DNA from: a virus
DNA: 64,000 nt
IMG/VR virus record: IMGVR_UViG_3300028610_001490
Coordinates: 24,921 to 88,920 of that record
Reading direction: 5' to 3' (one strand)
Shown here: positions 46,768 through 55,150 of the stretch, piece by piece
How the letters are laid out: the number at the start of each line of letters is the position of its first letter
Position numbering within the stretch: position 1 is the first letter of the stretch
Notes under the pieces: model-generated
Seen by the model: only the letters and a program-made list of their open reading frames with translations
The model's database searches: none
What the model was told of the DNA's origin: nothing
Program-made: the position numbers and the translations under genes

Positions 46768-47472
46768 ATGGATATTAGTGACATGTGTAAAACCCCAGAG
46801 GACAAAGAAGAGACTGAATGGTTTGATAAAATATTTAAAATGAATCCTCCAGATGAAGTTATTGCATATTTTGGAATATATAGAAGAAGATATTATCTTT
46901 TTCCAAACAGGCATGTAAATTTCTTGTTTAAATTTTTTTATCCTTTAGTGTTTGGTTCTCGTGAGACTGATGAAAAAGCAGCGGAATACTCAGTTGTTAG
47001 TGAGCTCAAAGTTCGCAATGGAATGGTTTGGTTATTTCATGAAATATGTCAAAATTTTATAAGAGTTAATTCAGTGGCTTTTATACGCAGGAATCGTCAG
47101 TGTCCAATTTGCGATATTTTAGAAGGAAGATCTAAGGGCGAAGATAAAATTATAAAATTTTTGAGAAATCATTCAATATTTTTTGACAAAGAATATTCTT
47201 TTAAAGATTTGAAATCTAAAAATAATTATAAACTTAGATTTGATTTCGCTATTTTTAATGATTTTGAAATGGACAAATTAGATTTTTTATGTGAATATGA
47301 TGGGGAGTTTCATTATCTACCTTTAATTAGCGAAGAACGATTAAAAAAACAACAAGAAACAGATTTTTTAAAAAATAATTATTGTAAGAAAAATAATATA
47401 AGACTTCTTAGAATACCATATTGGGAATTGGACAATATTGAAAATATTTTAGAAAAAGAATTTAAATTATAA
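46768..47472 (+). CDS. PD-(D/E)XK endonuclease with zinc knuckle
   Basis: 234 aa from ATG 46768 (MDISDMCKTPEDKE). The C-terminal half has CPICDILEGRSKGEDKIIKFL, then LRFDFAIF, CEYDGEFHY and NNYCKKNNIRLLRIPYWE: the E...D...ExD...K layout of PD-(D/E)XK nucleases of the type often encoded freely in phage genomes (VSR/homing-like). Probably a mobile or recombination-linked nuclease. N-terminal 100 residues are unrecognised. Confidence 0.75.
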   Translation: MDISDMCKTPEDKEETEWFDKIFKMNPPDEVIAYFGIYRRRYYLFPNRHVNFLFKFFYPLVFGSRETDEKAAEYSVVSELKVRNGMVWLFHEICQNFIRVNSVAFIRRNRQCPICDILEGRSKGEDKIIKFLRNHSIFFDKEYSFKDLKSKNNYKLRFDFAIFNDFEMDKLDFLCEYDGEFHYLPLISEERLKKQQETDFLKNNYCKKNNIRLLRIPYWELDNIENILEKEFKL

Positions 47473-47498
47473 AAATAAAAAAGAGAGCAAAATAAAAA

Positions 47499-47828
47499 AT
47501 GAATGAAAGATTTAATCGTGAATGGCTAATAAAAGAATTATCAGAACGTTATCAATTTACTAAGGGTGATGTTAAAATATTGATGGATGGGTTTAAAGAG
47601 ATCTGTGAAGAAGTTGTGGAGAATCAAGACATACTTCATATTCCTGCGCTTTTTACATTGCAGGTTACTCCAATGAAGCCAAAAAAATATTGGAATATGC
47701 GCGAGAAGAAAATATTGGAATACAGTGGATCTTTTAGGGTGAAATTTACACCATCTCAATTATTGAGCAAACGTGCTAAAGTAGCGCATGAAGAATCATT
47801 AGAGGAGGAATTGGAATATGGCGAGTGA
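47499..47828 (+). CDS. HU/IHF-like DNA-binding protein
   Basis: 109 aa. LIKELSERYQFTKGDVKILMDGFKEICEEVV then DILHIPALFTLQVTPMKPKKYWN and FRVKFTPSQLL follow the HU helical base plus beta-arm order. It would bend or compact phage DNA. SPbeta also carries an HU-like gene next to its RNA polymerase gene yonO, giving similar neighbours. AAAGAGAGC site is modest. Confidence 0.7.
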   Translation: MNERFNREWLIKELSERYQFTKGDVKILMDGFKEICEEVVENQDILHIPALFTLQVTPMKPKKYWNMREKKILEYSGSFRVKFTPSQLLSKRAKVAHEESLEEELEYGE

Positions 47829-48132
47829 TATACAGGGCAGGTACTATAGCGAAACATTAACTTCCGCTTCGGCTAATTATGATTTAATGGATATTTTTAG
47901 GGAAAGGTTGGCAATACCTGCCACGGCTCCATTTGTAGCAAAAAAGGTAACGTTGATCAGTTCTGGATCTGCTTCAATTAGTGTAAACGTTAATAATGTT
48001 GGTAATGCCACATTATTTGAAAATGCTGATGGCAATCGAGTTTTAAATTTAGACGGAAAAGATGTTCTGGTTTCTTCTTTAAAAGTTGTTGAAGCTAGTG
48101 CAAGTAGCATTTTCCTAGCCATTGTATACTAG
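47818..48132 (+). CDS. Probable virion protein, 104 aa
   Basis: MASDIQGRYYSETLTSASANYDLMDIFRERLAIP...: Ser/Ala/Val-rich beta structure (SSGSASISVNVNNVGN) typical of small capsid/tail decoration proteins. Overlaps the HU-like gene by 11 bases with GAGGAG as ribosome site. Role inferred from composition and context. Confidence 0.55.
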   Translation: MASDIQGRYYSETLTSASANYDLMDIFRERLAIPATAPFVAKKVTLISSGSASISVNVNNVGNATLFENADGNRVLNLDGKDVLVSSLKVVEASASSIFLAIVY

Positions 48133-48141
48133 GGGTAAAAA

Positions 48142-48405
48142 ATGGGTATAAGCAGAGTTGCTACATTTAAAAGTGGAAATACTAGTTGTATTGTTGAATC
48201 TGATGAGGGGATTTTTACTTTGAAGGCTACTGATTTACTTGGCCAATTTAATACGGCTGGAAAAATTTTAACAGAATGCAATAAATATATAACTAAAGAT
48301 TCCATATTTTTCCATAAAAACAGGGATGGAACCATTGCAATAGCAACTGGGGCGGAACCTGATATATGGCCTGAAGATGAATCTGAACCAAAAGAACCTA
48401 AATAA
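48142..48405 (+). CDS. Hypothetical virion-associated protein, 87 aa
   Basis: MGISRVATFKSGNTSCIVESDEGIFTLKATD..., beta-rich with an acidic Pro-rich tail (PEDESEPKEPK). Its TAA lies in the element copy at 48401. Function unknown. Confidence 0.55.
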   Translation: MGISRVATFKSGNTSCIVESDEGIFTLKATDLLGQFNTAGKILTECNKYITKDSIFFHKNRDGTIAIATGAEPDIWPEDESEPKEPK

Positions 48406-48420
48406 AATGGGCGTTTTATT
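48401..48420 (+). repeat. Palindromic element in the rightward block
   Basis: AATAAAAT-GGGC-GTTTTATT, overlapping the stop of the 48142 gene and followed after 25 bases by GAGGTG and the next ATG, the same geometry as in the leftward block but on the other strand. Confidence 0.8.
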
Positions 48421-48454
48421 GGGGTTGATGATTGTAATAAATAAGAGGTGAAAT

Positions 48455-49867
48455 ATGGGCGTTTTGTTTAATATTAATCATCAGACTGGTGATTTGAGCC
48501 AGTATGATTCTACTGTTACGGATGGGGGCGATCTTTCTGTAACTGCTGCGGCTAATATGAGTGGAACTAATTCGTATGGGTTGCAGTGTTTAATTGATGT
48601 TGGAAATGACGCTATGTATGGGCAAATGAATCAAACTGATCCTGGAGGGGGGAAGTTGAGACTTAGGTTTTATGTGAATCCTAATGGGTTAACTATGGGA
48701 GAGGGGGAAGCATTTAGTATTTTGACGCTGAATACAACTGAGGCAGGTGTATCTTACTTGGCTTATGTAAATTTTCTCTATACTGTTGCTACAGGATACA
48801 GGGTAAGAATTGCTGCTCGTGAAGATGATAATACATATTTTGAAACAGTAGCAATTAATATTACAGATGATGTTCATTATATCGAAGCATATATTCAACA
48901 AGCTGCGACTAATGTATCCTCTGATGGATCAATTGCGTGGTGGATTGACGGAATAGCTCAAACAGAAGTAACTGGAAAAGATAATTTTGATGCTTTTGCA
49001 AATATAAGCAATTTACAGTTTGGAACGCCTGCATTTCTAGACGCAGGAACATCAGGAACCTTCTACCTAGACGAATTCCTAGCCAACGATGACGGCTCCG
49101 AAATCGGCGCAGTAACAACTCCTTCAGGAACCCTATTCAACATAGACCACCAAACAGGCGATCTCTCCCAATACGACTCCACAGCAACAGACGGCGGAGA
49201 TTTATCAGTTACAAATCCTGCTGGATTGGCTGGAACTAATTTTGGGTTGAATTGTTTTGTGGATACTACTGATGCTATGTATGGGCAAGTTGATCAGGCG
49301 GATACGGGGACGGGGGTTTTGAGGTTTAGGTTTTATGTCAACCCTAATACCTTGACAATGGCTGATAATGATGAGTTTACACTATTGCAATTTTTTGGAA
49401 CAACTTCAGATTTTATAGTATTAGTTCAGTTGGGATACACCTTAGCAAATGGTTACAATTTGAGAACAACAAGTAGGAATGATGCCAATCAAAATGTTAT
49501 AAATTTTACTGAAAATATAACAAATTCTGTGCACTTTATTGAATTAGACATGCAGCAGGCAGCTACCGATGTTAGTTCTAACGGATCTGTTGAACTGTTT
49601 ATTGATGGGGTGTCTAAAGCATCAGGGACATCAATAGATAACTATGATATTTTTGCTGACATGCAAACATTTCGTTTGGGGGCAGCATTTGGTCTAGACG
49701 CAGGAACCTCTGGCACATTCTACCTAGATGAATTCCTAGCCAATGACGACGGCTCCGAAATAGGTCGTAGAGTTTCCCCATTCGCTGAAGGAAAAGGCGG
49801 AAAGTTAGTTTCTGCAGGAATGACAGATTATGGTTTGGTTAACCCTCAAGGACTAGCGAGTTTCTGA
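48455..49867 (+). CDS. Virion protein with two tandem LamG/concanavalin-like domains
   Basis: 470 aa made of two homologous units of about 215 aa (residues 1-218 and 223-438), each starting GxLFNIxHQTGDLSQYDST and ending LDAGTSGTFYLDEFLANDDGSEIG, then a short linker/C-terminus (GKGGKLVSAGMTDYGL). The jelly-roll-like repeats with SGTFYLDEF ends are typical of surface lectin-like domains on phage capsids or tail fibres. Codon use changes sharply at the unit junctions (see findings). Adhesin or decoration role inferred. Confidence 0.75.
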   Translation: MGVLFNINHQTGDLSQYDSTVTDGGDLSVTAAANMSGTNSYGLQCLIDVGNDAMYGQMNQTDPGGGKLRLRFYVNPNGLTMGEGEAFSILTLNTTEAGVSYLAYVNFLYTVATGYRVRIAAREDDNTYFETVAINITDDVHYIEAYIQQAATNVSSDGSIAWWIDGIAQTEVTGKDNFDAFANISNLQFGTPAFLDAGTSGTFYLDEFLANDDGSEIGAVTTPSGTLFNIDHQTGDLSQYDSTATDGGDLSVTNPAGLAGTNFGLNCFVDTTDAMYGQVDQADTGTGVLRFRFYVNPNTLTMADNDEFTLLQFFGTTSDFIVLVQLGYTLANGYNLRTTSRNDANQNVINFTENITNSVHFIELDMQQAATDVSSNGSVELFIDGVSKASGTSIDNYDIFADMQTFRLGAAFGLDAGTSGTFYLDEFLANDDGSEIGRRVSPFAEGKGGKLVSAGMTDYGLVNPQGLASF

Positions 49868-49877
49868 AATTTTTCCA

Positions 49878-49897
49878 AATAAAAGGGAGGTTTTATT
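49878..49897 (+). repeat. Palindromic element with ribosome site in the loop, followed by a diverged duplicate
   Basis: AATAAAA-GGGAGG-TTTTATT. About 20 bases later CTAAAA-GGGAGG-CTTTATG repeats the unit; there the right arm supplies the ATG (49931) of the next gene. Confidence 0.8.
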
Positions 49898-49930
49898 TAA
49901 AACTTTCTCAATAACTAAAAGGGAGGCTTT

Positions 49931-50770
49931 ATGGCTATTAGTAATGTAAGTCGTGATACCATAAATAAAATGAATGTTGCCTCTCAAAGAGTATCAATGG
50001 GCACAATCATACAAGGATTGCAGAATTTCTCTAATACTACGGGATCACACATTGATTCTAGTGGCAGCGAAGTTCACAGCCTTGGAACAATGAGTTCTCA
50101 AAGTGCAAGTAGCATAGACATTTCTGGCGGAGTTGGCAGATTTTCAGACGTTCAAATAAGTGGATCTGTAAATGTAATAAACGCATCTGGATCAGTTGCT
50201 AAATTTGGAAATGGTGCAGAAAGTTATACCCACTTTGAATCAGATGGGACAATGATAATGTCTGGCAGTGCTTTAGTTTGGGAAGATCTAATAATGCCTC
50301 TTACTACAACAAAAATAGGGGCAAATGAAAAACCAGATTTTGACGAAACAAATGTTGGATATTTGTTTCCACAAAACGACACTGCAGAAATATTATACTT
50401 GATTATACAAATGCCTCATAGTTGGGCAGAAGGAACGACAATCTGCCCTCATCTTCATTGGAGACAAGAGGAAGATGCTGCTGCCGTTTTCAAATTAGAT
50501 TATAAATGGATCAATATGGATGCGGATACTTCTGGATCTTTTCAAACCCATGTTTTGGATAAATATGAATATACATTTACAAGTGGTAGCATACATCAAG
50601 TTTCAGAATGTTTAGATTTTATTGATGGAACTGGAAAAACAATATCGTCTGTTTTAACAATGAAATTGTATAGAGATGATGATGTTTATGATGGGGATGC
50701 TTTGGCTTATCAATTTGATATACATTACCAAAGGGATTCTCTTGGCAGTAGAGAGGAGTACGTGAAATAA
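49931..50770 (+). CDS. Structural (head-fibre/neck-like) protein, 279 aa
   Basis: N-terminus (MAISNVSRDTINKMNVASQRVS) is followed by Ser/Gly-rich repeats (SGSEVHSLGTMSSQSASSIDISGG). From about residue 95 comes a conserved module: SALVWEDLIMPLTTTKIG, PDFDETNVGYLFPQND, MPHSWAEGTTICPHLHWRQ. That module recurs in phage virion proteins of unknown exact position. Assigned structural by context. Confidence 0.65.
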   Translation: MAISNVSRDTINKMNVASQRVSMGTIIQGLQNFSNTTGSHIDSSGSEVHSLGTMSSQSASSIDISGGVGRFSDVQISGSVNVINASGSVAKFGNGAESYTHFESDGTMIMSGSALVWEDLIMPLTTTKIGANEKPDFDETNVGYLFPQNDTAEILYLIIQMPHSWAEGTTICPHLHWRQEEDAAAVFKLDYKWINMDADTSGSFQTHVLDKYEYTFTSGSIHQVSECLDFIDGTGKTISSVLTMKLYRDDDVYDGDALAYQFDIHYQRDSLGSREEYVK

Positions 50771-50949
50771 TGTGGTGGATTGAAGAAATTGAGATGAAAA
50801 AATGGTTTCCCAGAAAATATGCAAAATTTTACTGCGATCATCATAGATCCAATAAAACAGAACCGCATAAAACTAGAGGTGGACAAGGTATTGTAGCAAA
50901 AGTATTTAATAAAAGGAAAACAAATGCGAACAGAACCCGTTATTTATGA
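50770..50949 (+). CDS. Basic hypothetical protein, 59 aa
   Basis: ATG overlaps the upstream TAA by one base. MWWIEEIEMKKWFPRKYAKFYCDHHRSNKTEPHKT..., basic, with a CDHH cluster. Overlaps the endolysin start by 26 bases. Real but unrecognised. Confidence 0.5.
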   Translation: MWWIEEIEMKKWFPRKYAKFYCDHHRSNKTEPHKTRGGQGIVAKVFNKRKTNANRTRYL

Positions 50950-51754
50950 TGTATGTAGATACCAAATTTGGGATCCTGGTAGAAAAGAACACATGGATGT
51001 GGATAAATTTGTTAGTGTAGCACCCGTACAAGAATTCAACGTGTGTAGGGCTACAATTGCGGATTATTATACAGATCCTCATACATCATGGTTCTTTGAT
51101 CAGATGTTAGAAAAGAAAATGCCCACAACATTCTATTTTGTAACAAATCAAAAAATTGATACTAATTCAGCTAGGGCAGCTAAAAAACATCTTGATTATT
51201 TAGATAAAGCAATTTATTCAAGAGTGAATCAAATTGGTTGTCCGCTAGTTTTAGATGTAGAAATTAAAGGTCAGAATCATAAATTCAATAATGACATGAT
51301 TTATCGTATTTTGAAAGACGGTGAACAGAAATATGGTCATAAATTTTTGATTTATACTGGATCTTATGCCTGGGATGAAATTATGGGCAAAAAGGAATGG
51401 CATAGAGAATATGAGCTCTGGATGGCTTGGTATGCTAAAGTTGGAGAATCTCAAAAATTACCAGATGAATTACGCATGCCTTCTACATTTGAACGAAAAA
51501 ATCTTATTATGCACCAAACTACAGACAAAGCAGATGGTAAAGCGAAGGGATGTACTTCATATGGTCTGGATTTATCTAGATGGGTGCATGAATCTAAAAC
51601 CGCATCTGAATGGATGAATGATTTTAATGATAACCCAACAACACCACCAGATCCCCCTGTAGATCCACCAATAGAAGAAAATTGCGATCAAATTGAAAAT
51701 GAACGCGATGAACTGCAAGAAATACTTCAGCAGATAAAGGGCTTGGTTTGCTAA
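50924..51754 (+). CDS. GH25-like muramidase endolysin
   Basis: 276 aa. Beta/alpha-barrel features of glycoside hydrolase 25: CPLVLDVEI with the DxE pair D111/E113, FLIYTGSYAWDEI, and YELWMAWYA. The domain ends near residue 240, then a TTPPDPPVDPP linker and a short coiled tail (ENERDELQEILQQIKGL), where a wall-binding domain often sits. It would cleave the NAM-NAG bond of peptidoglycan for host lysis. AAAAGGAAAACAA ribosome site. No signal peptide, so it should need a holin, which was not found nearby. Confidence 0.75.
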   Translation: MRTEPVIYDVCRYQIWDPGRKEHMDVDKFVSVAPVQEFNVCRATIADYYTDPHTSWFFDQMLEKKMPTTFYFVTNQKIDTNSARAAKKHLDYLDKAIYSRVNQIGCPLVLDVEIKGQNHKFNNDMIYRILKDGEQKYGHKFLIYTGSYAWDEIMGKKEWHREYELWMAWYAKVGESQKLPDELRMPSTFERKNLIMHQTTDKADGKAKGCTSYGLDLSRWVHESKTASEWMNDFNDNPTTPPDPPVDPPIEENCDQIENERDELQEILQQIKGLVC

Positions 51755-52033
51755 GGGGATAGGGATATTCTGTTTATTGTGGGGAAATTGATTGTCTGGG
51801 GTGGGTTGCTCTTCCCACCCTAGACTAGTTCTAAAAATTGAAAAAATTATTTATTTTATTCAAAATAAGATAATTGTGATTGTCTTATATTGAATGCAAT
51901 AAATATAATTGCAGAAAATTATACCCCTTGAATAGCATGTCGATGATGAGTGGGGGGATGCTATTCAATAATAATATTTTAGTCAGCTTTAAAAATGAGT
52001 ATTCCTAGCTGAAAATACATAAGGAGAATAAAA
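51755..52033. terminator. Intergenic gap with two strong hairpins after the endolysin
   Basis: 51794-51825: 12-bp stem GTCTGGGGTGGG/CCCACCCTAGAC (one G-T), loop of eight; no T-run follows, so an attenuated or processed terminator is possible. 51928-51968: 11-bp stem TTGAATAGCAT/ATGCTATTCAA. A third CAGCT/AGCTG dyad precedes the ribosome site AAGGAG. No gene and no clear promoter seen. Separates the lysis genes from the packaging module. Confidence 0.55.
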
Positions 52034-52843
52034 ATGTTTAAAAATAATTTTGTTGTTGCAATTCAGATGGATAGAAAATCTATAAGAGAAAGTGGAGATC
52101 AAGTTTTTCTTCCTTTTGATTCAGAGTACGGAATTTATCTGAAAAATTTAAATAGCGTAGATGCTGTTGTAGATGTTTCAATTGATGGATGCGATGTGTT
52201 GAATGGGAATTCCATTGTGGTAAGGGCAAATTGTGCCACTGAATTATTGGGATATATGAATGGCAATGTAGTCAAAAATAAATTCAAATTTATTGAGATG
52301 TCTCAAAAGATTGCTGATCATCGCGGGATTAAACCAGAAGATGGAATTATAAGAATTGAATTTAAGTTTAAAAAACGATATCCTATGTTTCAACCACAAC
52401 CTGCTTGGGTGATAAAACCTTATTGGCCTGTATATAGAGAATATGTATGGTATGGTGATTATACTACATATCCTGCGGGAACTACATATAGTGTAGATAC
52501 CATTAATACTGGTGGAGACATATCTTGTACAAGCAGTATTAATGAAACTGGAACGACTTTTAGTGTGCCAGTTGCGACAAATTTATCCCAAGAACAAGAC
52601 TTTGGCAATTCTGGAATTACAGTTCCAGGCAGCGAAACCCAACAAAACTTTACTCCAACATATGTGGGAGCATTAGAAGATCAGTCTCATGTAATTACAT
52701 TGAGATTGTTTGGAGAAAAAGAAAATACGTCTGTATTGCAACCTACTTTTACAAGAACAAAAGTTATATGCGTGACTTGCGGAACAAGCTGCAATACAAA
52801 ATTAAAATTCTGTGGGGAATGCGGAACTTGTTTGAAGTACTAA
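52034..52843 (+). CDS. Conserved virus protein with C-terminal zinc ribbon, 269 aa
   Basis: MFKNNFVVAIQMDRKSIRESGDQVFLPFDSEYGIYLKN... an N-terminal beta domain with SIDGCDVLNGNSIVV, a low-complexity middle, and CVTCGTSCNTKLKFCGECGTCL, a four-to-six-Cys zinc ribbon at the end. This domain order is found in large tailed phages, likely a virion or packaging factor. Ribosome site AAGGAG. Confidence 0.65.
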   Translation: MFKNNFVVAIQMDRKSIRESGDQVFLPFDSEYGIYLKNLNSVDAVVDVSIDGCDVLNGNSIVVRANCATELLGYMNGNVVKNKFKFIEMSQKIADHRGIKPEDGIIRIEFKFKKRYPMFQPQPAWVIKPYWPVYREYVWYGDYTTYPAGTTYSVDTINTGGDISCTSSINETGTTFSVPVATNLSQEQDFGNSGITVPGSETQQNFTPTYVGALEDQSHVITLRLFGEKENTSVLQPTFTRTKVICVTCGTSCNTKLKFCGECGTCLKY

Positions 52844-52864
52844 TTTACATTGAGGAGATGCATT

Positions 52865-54154
52865 TTGAAAAACGAAATTTTTATAGCATGTTTGAAAGAA
52901 TATAACACAAATATAAAAAGTCCATATTGGGACAAACTTGCAAAGAAATTTGATTTGTATGGGGGAAATGGTGAGAAATTAAGATCTGCATTTAAGAATG
53001 AAAGAAGAAAGAGGGGTATTCCTCCTAAAGGAAAGAATTCTGAAACTAATGTATTGGGCAATGAAGACATAGAATATATGGAAACATTTTCTATCAAAAA
53101 TGATGGAAAAATGTATTCAGATAAAGTTATTGCAATTCATGAAGAAGATAAAAAAAATCCTGAAAAACTTTTAGAACTTCACGGATTTAATCCTGAAACA
53201 TGGAGTGTTTTTCATTGTACGAATAATTTGTGGCATGCTCAACGTAAAAACGATCAAGGCCATCTTTTAATGTATCAGTCTAAATTGACTGCTAGACCTA
53301 AGAAATTAGAAGGTATTACTTTTGATGATATTGAAAAGTTTTTTAAGAAATTCAAACCACTTAATGTTTCCGCTCAGTCTAAACCATCACATTATGATAA
53401 AGATGGATTGATGCTTGAGGTTGATATAGCAGATATTCATATTGGTGGAAAACCATTTGGCAGAGATTTGGGAGAAGATATAAAAGAAAGGTTTATACGG
53501 CTTATTGATGATGTTTACAATAGGGCTAAAACACAACCCAAATTTGCAAAAGTTCTTTTAGTTGGACTGGGTGATATATTCCATTTTGATAATATCAAAA
53601 ATACAACTGTATATGGTACTGTCATGGAAACAAACGGCATGGATTATTCAGAAATTTTTGACCTTGGTGTTGAAATGCTTGTTTATGCCATTGATTCTTT
53701 ATCTAGACTTGCACCATTAGAATTTATATTTCTACATGGCAATCATGATAAAACGTTTTCTTTCTTTTTAGCAAAGGTATTAGAAACTCATTATAAAGAT
53801 GATAAAAATATTCTTGTTGATAGCAAAACATTGCCGAGAAAATTTAGGTTGTTTGGAAATTCTCTTGTTGGTTTTGCTCATGGAGATATGGCTAAAGCAA
53901 GAATGCCTTCTTGGTTGCATCTTGAAGCAAGAAAGGAATGGAGTCTTTCAAAAAGCGTAGAAGTTCATGCGGGACATTGGCATTCTCAGACAACTATAGA
54001 AAAAAATGGTATGGTTATTCGGTATGTGCCAAGCATTGCCAATATAGATCAATGGCATTATGAAAAGGGATTTATAGGATCTAAAAAAGCTACAGTTTCA
54101 TTTGTTTGGACAAAAAATAATGGACTAAAGGAAATGTGGTTTCATAATGCGTAG
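52865..54154 (+). CDS. Metallophosphoesterase (calcineurin-like)
   Basis: About 429 aa from TTG 52865, which follows GAGGAGAT at 7-base spacing. Metal-binding motifs in order: DIADIHIG, GLGDIFHFD, LHGNHDK, AHGD and AGHWHSQ, the five blocks of calcineurin-like metallophosphoesterases (SbcD/MRE11 superfamily). An N-terminal helical region of about 170 residues precedes the enzyme domain. It may be a DNA/RNA nuclease or phosphodiesterase acting during packaging or DNA processing; located directly before the terminase genes. Confidence 0.85.
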   Translation: MKNEIFIACLKEYNTNIKSPYWDKLAKKFDLYGGNGEKLRSAFKNERRKRGIPPKGKNSETNVLGNEDIEYMETFSIKNDGKMYSDKVIAIHEEDKKNPEKLLELHGFNPETWSVFHCTNNLWHAQRKNDQGHLLMYQSKLTARPKKLEGITFDDIEKFFKKFKPLNVSAQSKPSHYDKDGLMLEVDIADIHIGGKPFGRDLGEDIKERFIRLIDDVYNRAKTQPKFAKVLLVGLGDIFHFDNIKNTTVYGTVMETNGMDYSEIFDLGVEMLVYAIDSLSRLAPLEFIFLHGNHDKTFSFFLAKVLETHYKDDKNILVDSKTLPRKFRLFGNSLVGFAHGDMAKARMPSWLHLEARKEWSLSKSVEVHAGHWHSQTTIEKNGMVIRYVPSIANIDQWHYEKGFIGSKKATVSFVWTKNNGLKEMWFHNA

Positions 54155-54166
54155 GAGTTAATCATT

Positions 54167-55150
54167 ATGGCTCAAAGAATAAAAAGCAGACAAAAAAAAA
54201 CAGTGGGACAAATTACCAAAACGGGTGTTACTGTAACAGAATGTTATTGTAGAAAATGTATGCAAATGAAGCACCCAAAGTTTTTTTATTCTGCGGTTGA
54301 TCCTTCTTTAGATGCTAATGGTAAATTTTCTGTTTGTACTGAATGTATTAATGATATGTTTAATAGGTTTTTTCAAATTGAATTGACAATGGAAAGAACG
54401 ATTCTGAAGCTGTGTAGATTATTGAATTTACAATACGATGAGAATGCCATTGTTGCTTTGAAAAAACAGTTGGAAACAGAAGAACAAAAGGGGAAAGCAC
54501 CTTCTGGGATTTTTGGAAAATATAAAGCAAGATTAAGTGCTGTCAATAGAACAAAGTTTGGCAAAGATGGTTCTGCTGACGATGAATTGGTGTTTGTTGA
54601 ACCAGCCAAAGCTGTTCCAGCACAATCATTGGAAGATGTTGGTGTTGAAATAGATATAGCAGACCATTGGAAATCATTTTGGGGTATTGACTTTAATGTA
54701 GAAGATTATCTATATCTGGATCAAGAACTTGCTAATTGGAAACGCACTAATAAATGCGATACACATCAAGAAATAACTCTTATGCGAGAAATATGTTTTA
54801 TTCAAAACGATCTTCGAAAAGCAAGGATGGCTGATAAAAATACTGCTGGATTACAAAAGAACCTCATGGATGTAATGAAAAGCAGTGCTCTTACTCCAGC
54901 ATCACAAAATGCGGCTTCTAGTGGTAAAAGTGCTGATGCATTTGGTGTGTGGATAAAACAAATAGAAGGATCTACTCCTGCGGAATGGTGGGAGGATAAT
55001 GAGTTATTTAAAGATGTAGATGATATTGGGAAATATATTAAAAACTACATTACACGTCCTATAAAAAATTTTATTGATGGAAGTCGCGATTTTACAATTG
55101 AAGAAATAAACGAGATGAAAGGTAAGGGAATTCTCGAAGAGGTGAAATAG
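54167..55150 (+). CDS. Probable terminase small subunit / terminase accessory protein
   Basis: 327 aa. CYCRKCMQMKHPKFFY...CTECIND gives an N-terminal zinc knuckle (residues about 27-62), followed by a helical body (ERTILKLCRLLNLQYDE) and acidic segments. Its position directly before the large terminase gene, with a TAGTG one-base overlap, suggests a DNA-recognition partner. Homology to a classical small terminase not evident from sequence alone. Confidence 0.6.
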   Translation: MAQRIKSRQKKTVGQITKTGVTVTECYCRKCMQMKHPKFFYSAVDPSLDANGKFSVCTECINDMFNRFFQIELTMERTILKLCRLLNLQYDENAIVALKKQLETEEQKGKAPSGIFGKYKARLSAVNRTKFGKDGSADDELVFVEPAKAVPAQSLEDVGVEIDIADHWKSFWGIDFNVEDYLYLDQELANWKRTNKCDTHQEITLMREICFIQNDLRKARMADKNTAGLQKNLMDVMKSSALTPASQNAASSGKSADAFGVWIKQIEGSTPAEWWEDNELFKDVDDIGKYIKNYITRPIKNFIDGSRDFTIEEINEMKGKGILEEVK

